A model generated the notes under the pieces. That model made no database searches and was not told the origin of the DNA. It worked only from the letters and a program-made list of their open reading frames with translations. From contig NZ_BSTS01000008.1 of the NCBI RefSeq assembly GCF_030269665.1, positions 186,001-250,000 of the forward strand: DNA of 64,000 nucleotides, written 5' to 3'. Source of the stretch: Actinomycetospora sp. NBRC 106375. GTDB lineage: Bacteria > Actinomycetota > Actinomycetes > Mycobacteriales > Pseudonocardiaceae. Below are positions 8,070 through 17,100 of this stretch, piece by piece; position 1 is the first letter of the stretch; each line of letters opens with the position of its first letter. A program made the translations under genes and the position numbers.

Positions 8070-9060
8070 GGAACAGATCCCTCCCGGCCGTCAGCGCCGC
8101 GATCTTCGCGTCGGCGATCGAGCGCGGCAGGATCCAGAACCCGCAGTCGGGGTGGACGTAGTCGATCCGTTCCGGCCCGCCGAGCCACCCGCTGGCCTGC
8201 TCGATGCGCTTGGCCACCTCGTCGGCGCCCTCGACCTGGGTGTCCTTGACGTCGATCACCCCGACGCCGAACCGGAGGGCGTCGAGCTCCCGCAGATGCC
8301 CCAGGTCGTCGCTGTCGTGCCGCGCCGCCTCGAGCACGACGTGGTCGGCGCGCAGGGCGGCGAAGAACGGCACCAGCGTGGCCATGCGTCCGGACTGGAC
8401 GCGCTGGCCCCCGTAGTTGCCGAAGCACAGGTGCACCGACGGGGTGCCCGGCACGGCGTCCAGCACCCGGTTGATCACCTCGGCGGCGAGCTCGCCGTCC
8501 TGCGGGCGACCCGGCACGTTGGCCTCGTCCACCTGGACGACCTCGGCGTCGATCTCGCGCACCTGCTCGGCGAGCACGTCCGCGATCGCCGTGGCCAGGG
8601 CCCGCAGGTCGCCGTAGTGCTCGTCGAGCAGGGTGCGCGCGAGCATGTACGGGCTGGTCAGGGTGAACTTCAACGGTCCCGGGCTGAGCTCGCGGGCCGC
8701 CCGGTAGGCCGCGACGAGGTCGAGGGAGCCCTCGTCGATCGCGCGGGCGACGACACCCGCGGGCTTCGCCCGGAACCCGAGGTGCTCCGTCGCCGCGAAC
8801 CGGGCGACGTCCGAGCGGGTGATCTCCGTGCGCACGCCGCCGAGCGGGCGCACGAAGTACTCGATCATCCCGTTGGTCTCGGGGTGGTCGACGTCGAAGC
8901 GCGAGATCTCGCCGTCGGTGGAGAGGTCGATGCCGAGGCGCTGCTGGAGCGCGAGGACGACGGCCGTCGCGTCGGTGAGCCCCTCCCGCGAGGGCGCGCC
9001 CCGCAGCCAGGACGGGATCGGGTAGCTGCCGACCAGGGTCGTGCGGATCGGGGTGCTCAC
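8059..9060 (-). CDS. Cobalamin-independent methionine synthase II (MetE C-terminal-like) family protein
   Basis: 333 aa from GTG 9060, which overlaps the upstream MFS stop (GTGA). It is the single-barrel MetE/UROD-like type, half the length of true MetE. The zinc site is visible as HLCFGNYGG (about residue 210) and HPDCGFW (about 304). The N-terminus, TTLVGSYPIPSWL, is typical. Relatives include methyltransferases and epoxyalkane:coenzyme M transferase-type thiol transferases, so a thiolate-driven transfer or C-C/C-O cleavage step is plausible. Its place inside a sugar/keto-acid operon suggests a catabolic role rather than methionine synthesis; that is inference. Confidence 0.8.
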   Translation of the reverse strand: MSTPIRTTLVGSYPIPSWLRGAPSREGLTDATAVVLALQQRLGIDLSTDGEISRFDVDHPETNGMIEYFVRPLGGVRTEITRSDVARFAATEHLGFRAKPAGVVARAIDEGSLDLVAAYRAARELSPGPLKFTLTSPYMLARTLLDEHYGDLRALATAIADVLAEQVREIDAEVVQVDEANVPGRPQDGELAAEVINRVLDAVPGTPSVHLCFGNYGGQRVQSGRMATLVPFFAALRADHVVLEAARHDSDDLGHLRELDALRFGVGVIDVKDTQVEGADEVAKRIEQASGWLGGPERIDYVHPDCGFWILPRSIADAKIAALTAGRDLFLGR

Positions 9061-10472
9061 GGGGCCAGCTCCTCCAGCACGCGCTGCTTGGTCTCGATAC
9101 CCATCCACGTCATGACGACCAGCCCGACGATCGCGACGGCCCCGAACGCGATGAACACGCTGCTCAGGCCGAGCCCTGCGCCGAGCAGGACGCCCACGAG
9201 GATCGGGCCGATCGCGCTGGCCACACGGTTGAGGCTGCTGCCGGTGGCGGTGGCCCAGGCCCGCATGCGGGTCGGGTACAGCTCCGGGGTGTAGAGGTAG
9301 AGCCCGGCGGTGACCGGGCTGATGCCCAGCCCCATGAGCAGGCCCGCGATGAACAGCACCGGCCACGCGACGGCGCCCATGGCGATCGCGATCGCCCCGA
9401 CCGCCGCGCCGAGGACGGCCACCGCGAAGCCGGCGACGAACCACGGCTTGCGCCCGACCCGGTCGACGGTGAAGGCGAAGGCGTAGATCTCGACCAGGTA
9501 GATGGCACTGGCGACGGCGGTGAGGGCCAGGGCGTTGCCGGTGGGCAGGCCACCCAGGCGCACGTACAGCGTCGGCAGCCAGGTGGAGAAGCCGTAGAGG
9601 ATGAAGTAGCCGCAGAACCAGGTGACCCAGGACAGGATCGTGCGCGACCGGTAGGCCTGGCTGAACAGCTCGCCGAAGCGCGTCGGCCGTGCCGTCACCG
9701 GAGGTGTGACCTCGGGTGCGGGCAGCTCACCGCCGCGGCGTCGTGCGTCGGCCTCCATCTCCGCGAGCAGCGCCTCGGCCTCGCTGCCCCGGCCACGGTC
9801 CGCCAGCCACCGCGGCGATTCGGGCAGCTTGAACCAGGCGATGATCGCGACGATCACGGGCAGCGCGCCGAACCCGAAGAGCAGCCGCCAGCCGACGTCC
9901 TGACCGAAGAGCGTGAAGAACAGCAGCCCGATGAGCGGGGCGAGCAGGATGCCCCAGCTGAAGATGCTCTCGTAGATCATCACGATGCGTCCGCGGGCGC
10001 GGCCGCGCACGAACTCGTTGAACAGCGCCCCCGCGATCGGGACCTCCGCGCCGAGCCCGATGCCCTGCAGCAGCCGGAAGACCAGCAGCGACTCGAAGTT
10101 CCACGAGAACGCGGCGGCGAGGCTGAGCAGGCCGAACGAGCCGAGGGAGATGATGAAGGCGGTGCGCCGGCCGTAGCGCTCGGCGAGAGCCCCGAGGGCG
10201 ATGGCGCCGACGAACTGGCCGACGTAGGCCGAGCTGATCAGCAGCCCGGTCGAGCCGAAGCCCACCCCGAAGGTCGTCACCACGACGGTCAGGACCGACG
10301 CGATGACCAGGGAGTCGAAGGCGTCGAAGAACGTCCCGGTGCCCAGCAGCGCCGCGACCCGGAAGTGGACACGGCCGAAGGGCAGGCGCTCGAGGCGCGC
10401 GACGGTGTCCTGGGTGACCGCCCTCGTGTCGCCGGTGGACGCGCCGGCCCTCACGTCGTCGATGCTGTCCAT
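9057..10472 (-). CDS. MFS transporter (sugar/aromatic acid:H+ symporter type)
   Basis: 471 aa with about 12 predicted membrane segments in the inner membrane. The loop 2-3 motif is GALAERYGRRTAFI (about residues 100-113) and the mid-loop motif is FKLPESPRWLADRGR, the PESPRWL signature of the sugar-porter and AAHS-like families. A second half motif, VDRVGRKPWF, is also present. It is probably the uptake system for the operon's substrate. ATG 10472 is chosen because it gives a short cytoplasmic N-terminus (MDSIDDVRAG) and overlaps the upstream gene by 22 bp; the open frame further upstream is unrelated sequence. Confidence 0.85.
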   Translation of the reverse strand: MDSIDDVRAGASTGDTRAVTQDTVARLERLPFGRVHFRVAALLGTGTFFDAFDSLVIASVLTVVVTTFGVGFGSTGLLISSAYVGQFVGAIALGALAERYGRRTAFIISLGSFGLLSLAAAFSWNFESLLVFRLLQGIGLGAEVPIAGALFNEFVRGRARGRIVMIYESIFSWGILLAPLIGLLFFTLFGQDVGWRLLFGFGALPVIVAIIAWFKLPESPRWLADRGRGSEAEALLAEMEADARRRGGELPAPEVTPPVTARPTRFGELFSQAYRSRTILSWVTWFCGYFILYGFSTWLPTLYVRLGGLPTGNALALTAVASAIYLVEIYAFAFTVDRVGRKPWFVAGFAVAVLGAAVGAIAIAMGAVAWPVLFIAGLLMGLGISPVTAGLYLYTPELYPTRMRAWATATGSSLNRVASAIGPILVGVLLGAGLGLSSVFIAFGAVAIVGLVVMTWMGIETKQRVLEELAP

Positions 10473-11344
10473 GCCGCCTCGCTCCGCTCGTCGTCGAACT
10501 GCGTCGGGCTCTCGGGGTCGATCACGTGGGCGAGGTGGCGCTCGATCATCAGGTCGAGCAGCTCGGCGCCCGGTCGCTCGCGCCAGCCGTCGTTGAAGAT
10601 CTCCACCTCGATGGGTCCGGTCCAGCCGGCGAACTCGACGGCGCGCCGCATGGCCCGCAGGTCGATGGCGCCGTCGCCCATCACCCCGCGGCCGGTGAGC
10701 ACACCGGCGGGCAGGGGGGTGACCCAGTCGCACACCTGGAAGGCGGCGATGCGGGGACCGGCGCGACGGATCGCCGCGTCGAGGCCGGGGTCCCACCAGA
10801 CGTGGTAGGCGTCCACGACGACACCGGCGGCCTCGACCGGGCAGTCCGCGACGAGGTCGAGGGCCTGGTCCAGCGTGCTGATCACACAGCGGTCCGAGCA
10901 GAACATCGGGTGCAGCGGCTCGACGGCCAGCCGCACGCCGCGGGCGAGGGCGTCCGGGACGAGCGCGGCGACGGCGTCGGCGACCCGGACGCGGGCACCG
11001 GGCAGATCGGTGCCGTTGCCGTCCATCCCGCCCGCGACCAGCACGAGCACGTCGGTGCCGAGCGCGGCCGCCTCGTCGAGGGCACGGCGGTTGTCGTCGT
11101 GGCGCCGGCGGCGCTCGCCGGGGTCGGGATCGGTGACGAAGCCGCCGCGGCACAACGACGTCACGGCGAGCCCGGCGTCCCGGACCCGTGCCCCGACCGC
11201 GGCCGGATCCACGTCCTCGACGTCGTCGCGCCACAGCCCGACCCCGCCGACGCCGCGGGCCGCGCAGGCGTCGACGAGCTCGCGCACCGTCCACTGGCGG
11301 ATCGAGGCGCGGTTGATGCTCAGCCGCCGGAGCGCGCCGGTCAC
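10451..11344 (-). CDS. Sugar phosphate isomerase/epimerase (xylose isomerase-like TIM barrel)
   Basis: 297 aa AP-endonuclease-2/xylose isomerase-like barrel. Visible metal-site elements are AVEPLHPMF (Glu, His), VVVDAYHVWWD (Asp, His), FQVCDW (Asp), and EVEIFND (Glu) toward the C-terminus. Such enzymes isomerise or epimerise free or phosphorylated ketoses and keto-sugars. It starts with GTG 11344 overlapping the DUF993 stop as GTGA and overlaps the MFS start, so it sits in the middle of the same transcript. Confidence 0.85.
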   Translation of the reverse strand: MTGALRRLSINRASIRQWTVRELVDACAARGVGGVGLWRDDVEDVDPAAVGARVRDAGLAVTSLCRGGFVTDPDPGERRRRHDDNRRALDEAAALGTDVLVLVAGGMDGNGTDLPGARVRVADAVAALVPDALARGVRLAVEPLHPMFCSDRCVISTLDQALDLVADCPVEAAGVVVDAYHVWWDPGLDAAIRRAGPRIAAFQVCDWVTPLPAGVLTGRGVMGDGAIDLRAMRRAVEFAGWTGPIEVEIFNDGWRERPGAELLDLMIERHLAHVIDPESPTQFDDERSEAAWTASTT

Positions 11345-12504
11345 TGCTCCACCCCCGCGACGCGCAGGAGGAGCTGCATCCGGTCCGCCGCGACCTCCGG
11401 ATCGGGCAGCAGCCCGGCCCGGTCGGCGAGGACGAACAGCTCGCCGAGGTGCGGCAGCGAGCGGGCGCTCTGCATCCCGCCGACCATGGTGAAGTGCGAC
11501 TGGTGTCCCGCCAGCCAGGCGAGGAACACGATCCCGGTCTTGTAGTGGAACGTCGGGGCGTCGAAGATCCACCGGGCCAGCGGGACGGTCGGGGCGAAGA
11601 GGCGCGCGTAGCCGTCACGGTCGCCGGCGTCGAGCGCCTCGAGCGCGGCGGCGGCGGCCGGCGCGATCGCGTCGAAGACGCCGAGCAGGGCGTCGCTGTG
11701 CCCGAGCTCGTCGCCGGCGATCAGCTCCGGGTAGTGGAAGTCGTCCCCGGTGTAGCAGCGGACACCCGCCGGCAGGGCGCGGCGCAGGCCGATCTCGCGG
11801 TCCGCGTCGAGCAGTGAGATCTTCACGCCGTCGACGCGGTCGGCGTGCTCGCCGATGATCGCCAGCAGACCCTTGGTCGCGAGGTCGAGGTCCGCGGAGC
11901 CCCAGTAGCCCTCCAGCGCGGGGTCGAACGCCGGCCCCAGCCAGTGCAGCAGCACCGGTTCCTGGACCTGGTCGAGCAGGGCGCCGTAGACCGCGGCGTA
12001 GTCGTCGGGGCCCCTCGCGGCGGCGGCGAGCGCTCGGCTGCACATGATCACGGGTGTCGCGCCGGCGTCCGTGACGACCGCGAGCTGCTCGGTGTACGCC
12101 CGTCGGATCGTGGCGAGGTCGTGCGGGCCGGGCGGTAGCTGGTCGGTCCCCGCGCCGCAGACCAGCGCCCCGCCGACCGTCGCGGCCTCGGCGGCCGAGC
12201 GGCGGATCAGCTCGGTGGTCGCCGCCCAGTCCAGGCCGGCACCCCGCTGGGCGGTGTCCATCGCGTCCGCGACGCCGAGACCCTGGCGCCACAGGTGGTG
12301 GCGGAAGGCGAGCGTGGCGTCCCAGTCGAGCACCGCGGGACGACCCGGGGTGTTGTCCGCGAGCGGGTCGGCGACGACGTGCGCGGCCGCGTAGGCGACC
12401 CGGTTGGACGCTCGCGCCCGTGCCGAGTCGATCACGAGCGGCTCCCCGACGAGCTCGTACGCCGCGAGCGAGCCGTCGGCGCGCGGCAGGCGCAGCCCGC
12501 TCAC
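11341..12504 (-). CDS. DUF993 family protein (DapA-like aldolase fold)
   Basis: 387 aa from GTG 12504. It belongs to DUF993, proteins with distant resemblance to dihydrodipicolinate synthase: a TIM barrel with VDGVKISLLD (about residue 225) supplying a Lys where Schiff-base aldolases have theirs, and CYTGDDFHYPELIAGDE shortly after. No reaction has been established. In actinobacteria DUF993 genes commonly travel with Gfo/Idh dehydrogenases, sugar-phosphate isomerases and DapA-like genes, as here. An aldol cleavage or dehydration of a keto-sugar acid is a reasonable guess. Confidence 0.85.
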   Translation of the reverse strand: MSGLRLPRADGSLAAYELVGEPLVIDSARARASNRVAYAAAHVVADPLADNTPGRPAVLDWDATLAFRHHLWRQGLGVADAMDTAQRGAGLDWAATTELIRRSAAEAATVGGALVCGAGTDQLPPGPHDLATIRRAYTEQLAVVTDAGATPVIMCSRALAAAARGPDDYAAVYGALLDQVQEPVLLHWLGPAFDPALEGYWGSADLDLATKGLLAIIGEHADRVDGVKISLLDADREIGLRRALPAGVRCYTGDDFHYPELIAGDELGHSDALLGVFDAIAPAAAAALEALDAGDRDGYARLFAPTVPLARWIFDAPTFHYKTGIVFLAWLAGHQSHFTMVGGMQSARSLPHLGELFVLADRAGLLPDPEVAADRMQLLLRVAGVEQ

Positions 12505-13676
12505 AGCCCCAGCTCCGGGACCTCGAGGCGCCGGCCCTCCGCCGCGGAGCGGACGCCCAGCTCCGCGAGCTGCACACCCCGTGCGGCGGCCAGGAAGTCG
12601 AACCGCCAGGGCGCACCGTCCACGACGTGGCGCAGGAACATCTCCCACTGGGCCTTGAAGCCGTTGTCGAAGACCTCGTTGTCGGGGACGTCGGCCCACT
12701 GGGACCGGAAGTCGAGCGCGGACTCGATGTCGGGGTTCCACACCGGCTTCGGCGTCACGGACCGGTGCTGGACGCGGCAGCGGCGCAGGCCGGCGACGGC
12801 ACTGCCCTCGGTGCCGTCGACCTGGAACTCGACGAGCTCGTCGCGGAAGACACGGACCGCCCACGAGGAGTTGATCTGCGCGACCGCCCCGCCGTCGAGC
12901 TCGAAGATGCCGTAGGCGGCGTCGTCGGCCGTCGCGGTGTAGGTGGCGCCGGCCTCGTCGACCCGTTCGGGGATGTGCGTGCGCGCGAGCGCCTGGACGC
13001 CCCGCACGCGGCCGAACAGGTCGTGCAGCACGTACTCCCAGTGGCAGAACATGTCGAGCGTGACGCCGCCGCCGTCCTCCGCGCGGTAGTTCCACGACGG
13101 GCGCTGCGGGCTCTGCCAGTCGCCCTCGAAGACCCAGTAGCCGAACTCGCCGCGGATCGAGAGCACGCGCCCGAAGAAGCCGCCGTCGATCAGGCGGCGC
13201 AGCTTGCGCAGGCCGGGCAGGAAGAGCTTGTCCGCGACCACCCCGGTGCGCACCCCGGCCGCCTCCGCGGCCCGGGACAGCTCGAGCGCGCCCGCGAGAT
13301 CCTCGGTCAGGGGCTTCTCGGCGTAGACGTGCTTGCCCGCCGCGATCGCGGTCGTGATCGCCTCGCGGTGCAGCGGGGTGCTCTGCGCATCGAAGTAGAT
13401 CTCGGCATCGGGTTCGGCGAGCGCCTTCTCGAGGCTGGTCGTCCAGCGCTCGAGGCCGTGGCGCTCGGCGATCGCGGCGAGCTTCTCCTCGTTGCGACCG
13501 ACCAGGATCGGCTCCGGCCAGAGCACCGCCTCGCCGTCCGCACCGGGACGACAGGGCACGCCGCCCTGCTCACGGATCGCCAGGATCGAGCGGACGAGGT
13601 GCTGGTTGTAGCCCATCCGCCCGGTGATGCCGTTCATGACGATCCCGACGCTGCGTCGCGACACGGGCCCCTCCAC
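12501..13676 (-). CDS. Gfo/Idh/MocA family oxidoreductase, first gene of the operon
   Basis: 391 aa. The N-terminal Rossmann domain starts SVGIVMNGITGRMGYNQHL, and the conserved cofactor-site stretch KHVYAEKPLTEDLAGAL (about residues 118-134) has the EKP motif whose Lys contacts the nicotinamide. The C-terminal domain is the mixed beta-sheet substrate domain. These enzymes oxidise a sugar hydroxyl with NAD(P)+. The start is at 13676 or at the GTG four codons later. It is the promoter-proximal gene, with two LacI-type operators starting 6 bp upstream of the 13676 start. Confidence 0.9.
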   Translation of the reverse strand: MEGPVSRRSVGIVMNGITGRMGYNQHLVRSILAIREQGGVPCRPGADGEAVLWPEPILVGRNEEKLAAIAERHGLERWTTSLEKALAEPDAEIYFDAQSTPLHREAITTAIAAGKHVYAEKPLTEDLAGALELSRAAEAAGVRTGVVADKLFLPGLRKLRRLIDGGFFGRVLSIRGEFGYWVFEGDWQSPQRPSWNYRAEDGGGVTLDMFCHWEYVLHDLFGRVRGVQALARTHIPERVDEAGATYTATADDAAYGIFELDGGAVAQINSSWAVRVFRDELVEFQVDGTEGSAVAGLRRCRVQHRSVTPKPVWNPDIESALDFRSQWADVPDNEVFDNGFKAQWEMFLRHVVDGAPWRFDFLAAARGVQLAELGVRSAAEGRRLEVPELGL

Positions 13677-13681
13677 TCGTG

Positions 13682-13709
13682 GGAAAGCGCTTTCCGGAAA
13701 GCGCTGTCC
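13682..13709. promoter_or_regulatory. Tandem LacI-family operators
   Basis: A perfect 14-bp palindrome GGAAAGCGCTTTCC (13682-13695) is followed directly by GGAAAGCGCTGTCC (13696-13709), which differs at one base of the right half. The central CG and AAGCGCTT core are typical of LacI/CcpA-type sites. They fill the gap between the Gfo/Idh start and the regulator gene, so one repressor could shut off both. Confidence 0.8.
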
Positions 13710-13753
13710 GGGAAGCTAGACTTCGCCGTCGCGAGGGGTCAAGGGGTGGGGAG

Positions 13754-14821
13754 TTGGGCGATCAGCCGACGCGTCAGGTGACGCTGGCCCAGGTGGCGCA
13801 GGCAGCAGGCGTCTCGGTGGCCACCGCGTCCCGGGCGCTGAACGGGGGTGACCGGGTGGTCACCGACGAGCTGAGGACCCGCGTGCTCCAGGCCGCGCGG
13901 CAGCTGCGCTACGTGCCGAACGCGCACGCGCAGGCCCTGGCCAACCGGACGCGGGCGACCGTCGGGCTGATCATGCACGACGTCAGCGACCCGTACTTCG
14001 CGGCGATCACCCGCGGGGCCATGGAGGTCGCGTCCGCCCACGGGGCGCTGGTCATGCTCGGCAGCACGTTCCGCTCGCCGCACCGCGAGATCGAGTACGT
14101 GTCGACGTTCCGGGCCCAGCGCGCGCAGGCGATCCTCGTCGTCGGCAGCGGCTTCGACGACGCCGAGTACCTCGAGGCCATGCGGGCCGAGCTCGGCATC
14201 CACCAGGACGCGGGCGGGCGCTACGCGTTCGTCAGCCATCACGACCTGCCCGGCGACGCCGTGCTCCCCGACAACGCCGTCGGCGGCGCCGCGGTGGCGC
14301 GGGCCCTCCTCGAGCTCGGGCACCGCCGCTTCGCCGTCGCCTCTGGCCCGTCGTCGCTCACCACGGTCGAGCACCGCGTGGGCGGGTTCGTGGACGCGGT
14401 CGAGGAGGCCGGCCTCCCCCGCTCGGCCGTGCGCGTCGTGGAGCGCGAGTTCAGCGAGGACGGCGGGTACGACGCCGCCCGCGACCTCGTCCGCGAGGGC
14501 CTCTCCGCCACGGCGCTGTTCTGCGCGAGCGACGTCATGGCCCTCGGAGCGCTCGCGGCCCTGCGCGAGGAGGGCGTCTCGGTGCCCGGCGACCTGTCGC
14601 TGATGGGGTTCGACGACATCCCGGTCATGCGCCACCTCGCGCCGCCGACCTCGACCGTGAGCCTCGACCTCGCGGGCATGGGCAGGGCCGCGATGCGGCT
14701 GGTCCTGGACGTCCCCCAGGACGGCGTGGTCGAGGAGAGCGGCGCGGGCGGGCCCCGGCGCCTCCGCTTCCCGGCCGAGGTCGTCCTGCGCGAGAGCACC
14801 ACCGCGCCGACCCGCCGCTGA
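13754..14821 (+). CDS. LacI family transcriptional regulator
   Basis: About 355 aa. The N-terminal LacI helix-turn-helix with hinge is VTLAQVAQAAGVSVATASRA (residues 9-28), followed by a periplasmic-binding-protein-like sensor domain ending in the usual GFDDIPVMRHLAPPTSTV. I chose TTG 13754: the in-frame GTG at 13679 would place the operators inside the coding region, and a purine-rich GGGGTGGGGAG precedes the TTG. The start codon remains uncertain. It should repress the seven-gene operon until an operon-related sugar binds. Confidence 0.85.
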   Translation: MGDQPTRQVTLAQVAQAAGVSVATASRALNGGDRVVTDELRTRVLQAARQLRYVPNAHAQALANRTRATVGLIMHDVSDPYFAAITRGAMEVASAHGALVMLGSTFRSPHREIEYVSTFRAQRAQAILVVGSGFDDAEYLEAMRAELGIHQDAGGRYAFVSHHDLPGDAVLPDNAVGGAAVARALLELGHRRFAVASGPSSLTTVEHRVGGFVDAVEEAGLPRSAVRVVEREFSEDGGYDAARDLVREGLSATALFCASDVMALGALAALREEGVSVPGDLSLMGFDDIPVMRHLAPPTSTVSLDLAGMGRAAMRLVLDVPQDGVVEESGAGGPRRLRFPAEVVLRESTTAPTRR

Positions 14822-14963
14822 GGCGGTCGACCGGATCGTCGCCCACACCGACCCGGACCGGTCACCCCGCCCGTCTCACTGACCGGACCGAGCGCTGGGA
14901 CGTCGCCCCGACCGGTCGCAGGCTGTCCGGAACCCACCACGGGGAGCCACCGGGAGCCCGCTC

Positions 14964-16280
14964 ATGACCAGTGCATCGGAGATCCGGCACAGCCCGCGCA
15001 AGGCCGTGCTCGCGAGCTGGATCGGGACCACCGTCGAGTACTACGACTTCGCGATCTACGGGCTCGCGTCGTCGCTGGTGTTCGCGAAGCTGTTCTTCCC
15101 GACGTTCGACACCCTGTCCGGCACGCTCATCGCGCTCTCGACGTTCGGCGTCGGCTACATCGCGCGCCCGCTCGGCGGCGTGGTGTTCGGCCACCTCGGC
15201 GACCGGATCGGGCGCAAGGCCGTGCTGGTCACGACCCTCGTGCTCATGGGCGGGTCGACGTTCGTCATCGGCCTGCTCCCGACCTACGCGAGCATCGGGG
15301 TCGGGGCGCCCGTCCTGCTCGTCGCGCTGCGGATCCTGCAGGGCCTCTCGGTCGGCGGGGAGTACAGCGGCGCGGTGCTCATGACCGTCGAGCACGCCGA
15401 GCCGCACCGCCGCGGGTTCCGCGGCGCCCTGGTCAACACCGGCACGCAGGCCGGCATGATCCTGTCGAACGTCGTCTTCCTCGTCGTGCTCACGCTGCCG
15501 CAGGAGACCCTGCTCAGCTGGGGCTGGCGGGTGCCGTTCCTGCTCTCGGCGATCCTCGTCGGCGTCGGGTTCTGGGTGCGGATCACGCTGGAGGAGAGCC
15601 CGGCGTTCCTCGAGGCGCGGGCCTCGGGCCTGGTGCGCAAGCTGCCCGTGCTCGACGTCCTGCGCCAGGGCTGGCGCAACGTGCTGCTCGTGGCGTTCGC
15701 GACGATCGCCGCGGGCACGATGTTCACGGTCACCACGGTCTACTCGGTGTCCTACGGCAAGACGATGCTCGGGCTGTCGAACACCGCCGTGCTCGCGGCG
15801 CTGCTGCCCGCGGCGCTGTTCCTCATGGTGCTCGTGCCGTGGTTCGGGCACCTCGCCGACCGCGTCGGTGTCCGCAAGGTGTTCCTCTGGGGCGCCGCGG
15901 GCCTGGTCGTGACGCCGTTCGTCTGGTTCGCGCTGCTCAACACGCGCTCGTGGTTCCTGATGTTCCTGGGCTTCCTCGCGATCTTCATCCCGTACGCGGC
16001 GAACTACGCGATGTACCCCGTGTTCTTCTCCGAGGCGTTCCCGGCGATGCTGCGCTTCAGCGGGCTCTCGCTGGGCTTCACGCTCGGCACGATCCTCGGC
16101 AACGCGTTCGCGCCCGCCATCGCGACCTCGATCCAGGACGCGACCGGCGGCTGGGTCGGCATCGCGGTCTACATGGCCGTGGGGTCGCTGATCTCGATCG
16201 GCGCCGGGATCGCGCTGCGCAGCGACCACCCCACCGAGGAGCCGGTCAGCCCCGAGCTCTCCGCAGGAACGCCAGGCTGA
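14964..16280 (+). CDS. MHS-type MFS transporter (metabolite:H+ symporter)
   Basis: 438 aa, 12 membrane segments. It has the hallmarks of the MHS family (ProP, KgtP, ShiA): WIGTTVEYYDFAIYGLASSL at the first helix, FGHLGDRIGRKAVLV in loop 2-3, and RILQGLSVGGEYSGAVLM at helix 4. Substrates in the family are carboxylates, betaines and aromatic acids; here an aromatic acid for the adjacent pathway is likely. The 142-bp upstream region contains a CGGACCG half-site (14884-14890) matching the operator proposed for this cluster. Its 3' end overlaps the convergent hydrolase by 35 bp. Confidence 0.9.
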   Translation: MTSASEIRHSPRKAVLASWIGTTVEYYDFAIYGLASSLVFAKLFFPTFDTLSGTLIALSTFGVGYIARPLGGVVFGHLGDRIGRKAVLVTTLVLMGGSTFVIGLLPTYASIGVGAPVLLVALRILQGLSVGGEYSGAVLMTVEHAEPHRRGFRGALVNTGTQAGMILSNVVFLVVLTLPQETLLSWGWRVPFLLSAILVGVGFWVRITLEESPAFLEARASGLVRKLPVLDVLRQGWRNVLLVAFATIAAGTMFTVTTVYSVSYGKTMLGLSNTAVLAALLPAALFLMVLVPWFGHLADRVGVRKVFLWGAAGLVVTPFVWFALLNTRSWFLMFLGFLAIFIPYAANYAMYPVFFSEAFPAMLRFSGLSLGFTLGTILGNAFAPAIATSIQDATGGWVGIAVYMAVGSLISIGAGIALRSDHPTEEPVSPELSAGTPG

Positions 16281-17100
16281 TCTCGTCGTAGCGCGCGGCC
16301 TGCTCGTGCTGCGGCCAGTGGCCGCAGTGCTCGAGCAGCTCGAGCTGCGAGCCGGGGATCGCCTCGTGCATCCGCGTCGCCTCGGGGACCTCGCCGAACG
16401 GGTTCTCCCGTCCCCACACCACGAGCGTCGGGACGGTGATCCGGCCCAGCTCCTCGGGCGTGAGCAGGTTGCGCTGCCGGCGCTCCATGTCCTGCAGCGA
16501 GAGCAGGTTGTCGACGTTCTTCACGAACTCCGGCGCGTGGTAGATCGCGTGCCGGACCTCGACGAGCTCCTCGGTCGCGTTCGCGGGGTCGGCCATGAGC
16601 AGCTGGAGGCGCCGGCGGGTGAGCTCGACGTCGTCGCTCTCGACCGCCTGCTTCGTGCTCGTGCGGATGCGGTCCATGACCTCCGGGTTCGCGACGGTCC
16701 CGCCCGCGCAGAGCAGCTGGAGGCTCCGCAGCCGCTCCGGGCGCGTCGTCGCCAGCCGGGCGCCGACCCAGCCGCCGAGCGACTCCCCCACGATGTGCGC
16801 GCGCTCGACGCCGACCGCGTCGAGGTAGGCGACGAGGTGGTCGACGTAGTCGGCGATCTCGTAGGGACGGTCGGGCTTGCCCGTCCAGCCGTGGCCCAGC
16901 ATGTCGATCGCGTGCAGGTCGTACGCGGCGTGCGCGGCGACGTTGCGGGTGAACGCCTCGAGGTGCCCGCTCGTGCCGTGCAGGAACACGACGGCCTCGG
17001 CGTCGGGGTCGCCCGCGCGCAGCGTGCGGGTCTCCACCCCGCCGGCGTCGACGTACTCGAGCCGGAACGGCAGCGGGCTCAGCTCGGTCCAGATGCTCAC
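16246..17100 (-). CDS. Alpha/beta hydrolase, C-C bond hydrolase type
   Basis: 284 aa from GTG 17100 overlapping the microprotein stop. Alpha/beta fold: HGTSGHLEAF oxyanion region (residues ~40), nucleophile elbow GESLGGWVG (Ser ~107), acid VWGRENPF and catalytic His in EHCGHWPQHEQ. The pattern and the cap region fit meta-cleavage-product (MhpC/BphD/CarC-like) hydrolases. It is the last gene of the Rieske/extradiol operon and is one of two such hydrolases in it; one may act on the ring-cleavage product and the other on a later ester or lactone. Confidence 0.85.
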   Translation of the reverse strand: MSIWTELSPLPFRLEYVDAGGVETRTLRAGDPDAEAVVFLHGTSGHLEAFTRNVAAHAAYDLHAIDMLGHGWTGKPDRPYEIADYVDHLVAYLDAVGVERAHIVGESLGGWVGARLATTRPERLRSLQLLCAGGTVANPEVMDRIRTSTKQAVESDDVELTRRRLQLLMADPANATEELVEVRHAIYHAPEFVKNVDNLLSLQDMERRQRNLLTPEELGRITVPTLVVWGRENPFGEVPEATRMHEAIPGSQLELLEHCGHWPQHEQAARYDEISLAFLRRARG

